This document shows positions 62,501-64,000 of a stretch of DNA of 64,000 nucleotides, piece by piece. Source of the DNA: Planctomycetaceae bacterium (GTDB lineage Bacteria; Planctomycetota; Planctomycetia; Pirellulales; Pirellulaceae); assembly GCA_018660825.1 (NCBI GenBank), contig JABJJO010000014.1, positions 27,383 to 91,382 on the forward strand, in the 5' to 3' direction. The translations under genes were made by a program, and so were the position numbers. Within the stretch, counting starts at the first letter, position 1; the number at the start of each line of letters is the position of its first letter. The notes beneath the pieces are model-generated. The model was not told where the DNA came from, did no database searches, and worked only from the letters and a program-made list of their open reading frames with translations.

Positions 62501-62753
62501 AATAATGGTTAACGCTGGTATTGAATTCTGGAAGCTAGTACTGCTGGGGGGATGGGCTGCAGTTGCTGTAACTGGAAAAAGTAATGTGTGCTATGATATA
62601 ATTAACCGTTGCAGACAACGAAGAGGATGATTGTTAAATGGTTATACAGATTCATTAAATGTAGCGGATATCTTAATTGAGAATGGTTGCAGTCAAAAGC
62701 CCCTTTGGTACAACAGAAACAACACGAATAACACGAACAAGAGAGTATAAACA

Positions 62754-64000
62754 ATGACCAAACGATTATCCATTTTAATCACTGCTTTGCTATTGGTTTC
62801 TACGGCATTTACAGTTTTAACAGAGGTGCACGCGGCAGATTGGCCGACGTGGCGTGGTGCAGATCGAACGGATATTTCGACAGAAAAAGGGTTGTTGCAA
62901 TCTTGGCCTCAGGGCGGACCAAAACAGTTGTGGACATTTAAGAATGCAGGCAACGGGTATTCCGGTTTTGCAATTGCCAATGGGACTTTGTATACGTTAG
63001 GTACACGAGGCGGAAAAGAGATTCTAATCGCACTTGATGCCGCCACGGGCAAAGATAAAGGAGCCGTTGTTATTGGTGATATTTTAAGTAACAATTGGGG
63101 CAACGGACCACGAGGGACTCCTACGGTCGCCGGAAATGTTGTCTATGCAATGGGTGGCGGTGGTTCATTAGTAGCGGCAGATGCCAAAACAGGTGTCGTC
63201 AAATGGAAAGTCAATATGTCCGATTTTGGTGGTAAAAAACCAGGATGGGGATATTGTGAAAGTGTGACTGTTGAGGGTGACCAAGTTATTTGCACGCCAG
63301 GCGGAAGTCAGGGCGCCATGGTGGCGTTGCGTGTCAAAGATGGTTCTAAAATCTGGCAAAGCTCAGGAATTACCGATGGAGCTCAATATGCAAGTATCCT
63401 ACCGATTGAGCACAATGGCCTACGACAATATGTGCAGTTAACTCAACGGCATGTGTTTGGCGTTGATGCAAAGAGTGGTAAAGTAATTTGGCAGAGTCCG
63501 TGGGAAGGTCGTACGGCAGTAGTGCCAACGCCTATTCACAAGGATGGTCACGTCTATGTAAGCTCGGGGTATGGCGTGGGTTGTAAACTCGTCAAGCTAG
63601 GCAACGGCTCAGCGACGGAAGTTTATCGCAATCAAGTCATGAAGAACCATCATGGTGGCGTGTTACTCGTTGGTGATTATCTTTACGGTTACTCAGACGG
63701 TCCTGGTTGGATTTGTCAGAATTTCAAATCTGGTGAGATGGTTTGGAACAGTAAGAGCTTAGGCAAAGGCGCTGTGACCTATGCTGATGGCCGTTTGTAT
63801 GCGATTAGTGAAAGTGATGCGAGCGTTGTATTGCTAGCCGCTTCTCCCGACGGCTACCAAGAGCATGGCCGGTTTAAGCTCAGCCCACTCTCTAGCATTC
63901 GCAGTGACCGTGGCAAGGTGTGGACGCACCCCGTAATCTCAAATGGCAAACTGTACTTGCGAGACCAAGATATCATTCATTGTTACGATATCACGCAATA
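62754..64000 (+). CDS. Secreted PQQ-like beta-propeller protein (reaches window edge)
   Basis: I translated this directly. The 415 codons start with a signal peptide (1-27, ending VHA), then ADWPTWRGADRTDIS, followed by propeller blades such as ANGTLYTLGTRGG, LIALDAATGK, ALRVKDGSKIWQ, VFGVDAKSGKVIWQ. The protein is of the PQQ-repeat type common in planctomycetes and related to BamB and quinoprotein propellers; PQQ binding is not assured. The last visible codon is Gln followed by ta, so the next base could complete a stop: the gene very likely ends at the boundary. Confidence 0.88.
   Translation, partial: MTKRLSILITALLLVSTAFTVLTEVHAADWPTWRGADRTDISTEKGLLQSWPQGGPKQLWTFKNAGNGYSGFAIANGTLYTLGTRGGKEILIALDAATGKDKGAVVIGDILSNNWGNGPRGTPTVAGNVVYAMGGGGSLVAADAKTGVVKWKVNMSDFGGKKPGWGYCESVTVEGDQVICTPGGSQGAMVALRVKDGSKIWQSSGITDGAQYASILPIEHNGLRQYVQLTQRHVFGVDAKSGKVIWQSPWEGRTAVVPTPIHKDGHVYVSSGYGVGCKLVKLGNGSATEVYRNQVMKNHHGGVLLVGDYLYGYSDGPGWICQNFKSGEMVWNSKSLGKGAVTYADGRLYAISESDASVVLLAASPDGYQEHGRFKLSPLSSIRSDRGKVWTHPVISNGKLYLRDQDIIHCYDITQ

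Overview
The window looks like part of a planctomycete chromosome, most likely Pirellulales-like, with moderate GC (mid-40s percent by eye). The evidence is a DUF1501 / pre-peptidase-domain / DUF1549-DUF1553 / planctomycete-cytochrome-c operon, a DUF1559 pseudopilin with an H-X9-DG tail, a YTV-repeat cell-wall protein, DUF1080 and DUF6807 proteins, a PQQ-like beta-propeller protein, and a DUF1844 protein beside uvrC. I see no phage, insertion sequence, CRISPR array or rRNA. One tRNA gene, tRNA-Gln(UUG), is present. Starts were moved from the longest ORF wherever a ribosome binding site, family alignment or overlapping RNA element argued for it.

Layout. 1-1.2 kb: a small unknown gene and yjbQ. 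1.2-10.6 kb: the four-gene planctomycete cytochrome operon on the minus strand. 10.6-14.1 kb: a G-rich gap, csrA, an unknown gene, a UDP-glucuronate decarboxylase-like gene and a DUF6807 gene. 14.2-21 kb: an iron/hemin uptake locus with a FecA-like TonB receptor, a secreted unknown, exbD and exbB on the minus strand and tonB and hemP divergently on the plus strand. 21-24 kb: pseudopilin, tadA, DUF1080. 24-26.2 kb: a BtuB-like receptor under a well-formed cobalamin riboswitch. 26.2-30.6 kb: cysteine desulfurase, TPR protein and pyruvate phosphate dikinase. 31-36 kb: CPBP protease, YTV protein, Rex, tRNA-Gln, SpoU methyltransferase, ArsR regulator. 36.5-44.6 kb: a complete oppABCDF operon with extra domains in OppA and OppC, two unknown membrane genes, and rdgB. 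44.7-55 kb: housekeeping genes (mtaB, clpS, M20 peptidase, serS, phosphohexomutase, sufS), a PTPMT1-like phosphatase and a divergent RNase HII-like protein. 55-58 kb: mraZ facing DUF1844-uvrC. 58-64 kb: pyrG, kdsB, a SLC13-type transporter and a PQQ-like protein cut by the window edge.

How the genes fit together. The two TonB receptors can both draw on the single exbB-exbD-tonB set; one is probably for iron or heme and the other for cobalamin. kdsB consumes the CTP made by pyrG, which points to Kdo-containing LPS. mraZ stands without a dcw cluster, consistent with planctomycetes lacking FtsZ.

The most interesting new signals are three copies of a 17-bp inverted repeat, TGGG-N6-ACCCAC, in the mraZ/DUF1844 divergent gap (one next to the -10 box of the DUF1844-uvrC operon); a UvrC that ends before the usual helix-hairpin-helix domain; a divergent RNase HII-like protein with the catalytic residues in place; matching insertions in OppA and OppC plus two unknown membrane genes in the same operon; and a structured, near-symmetric intergenic element after mraZ.
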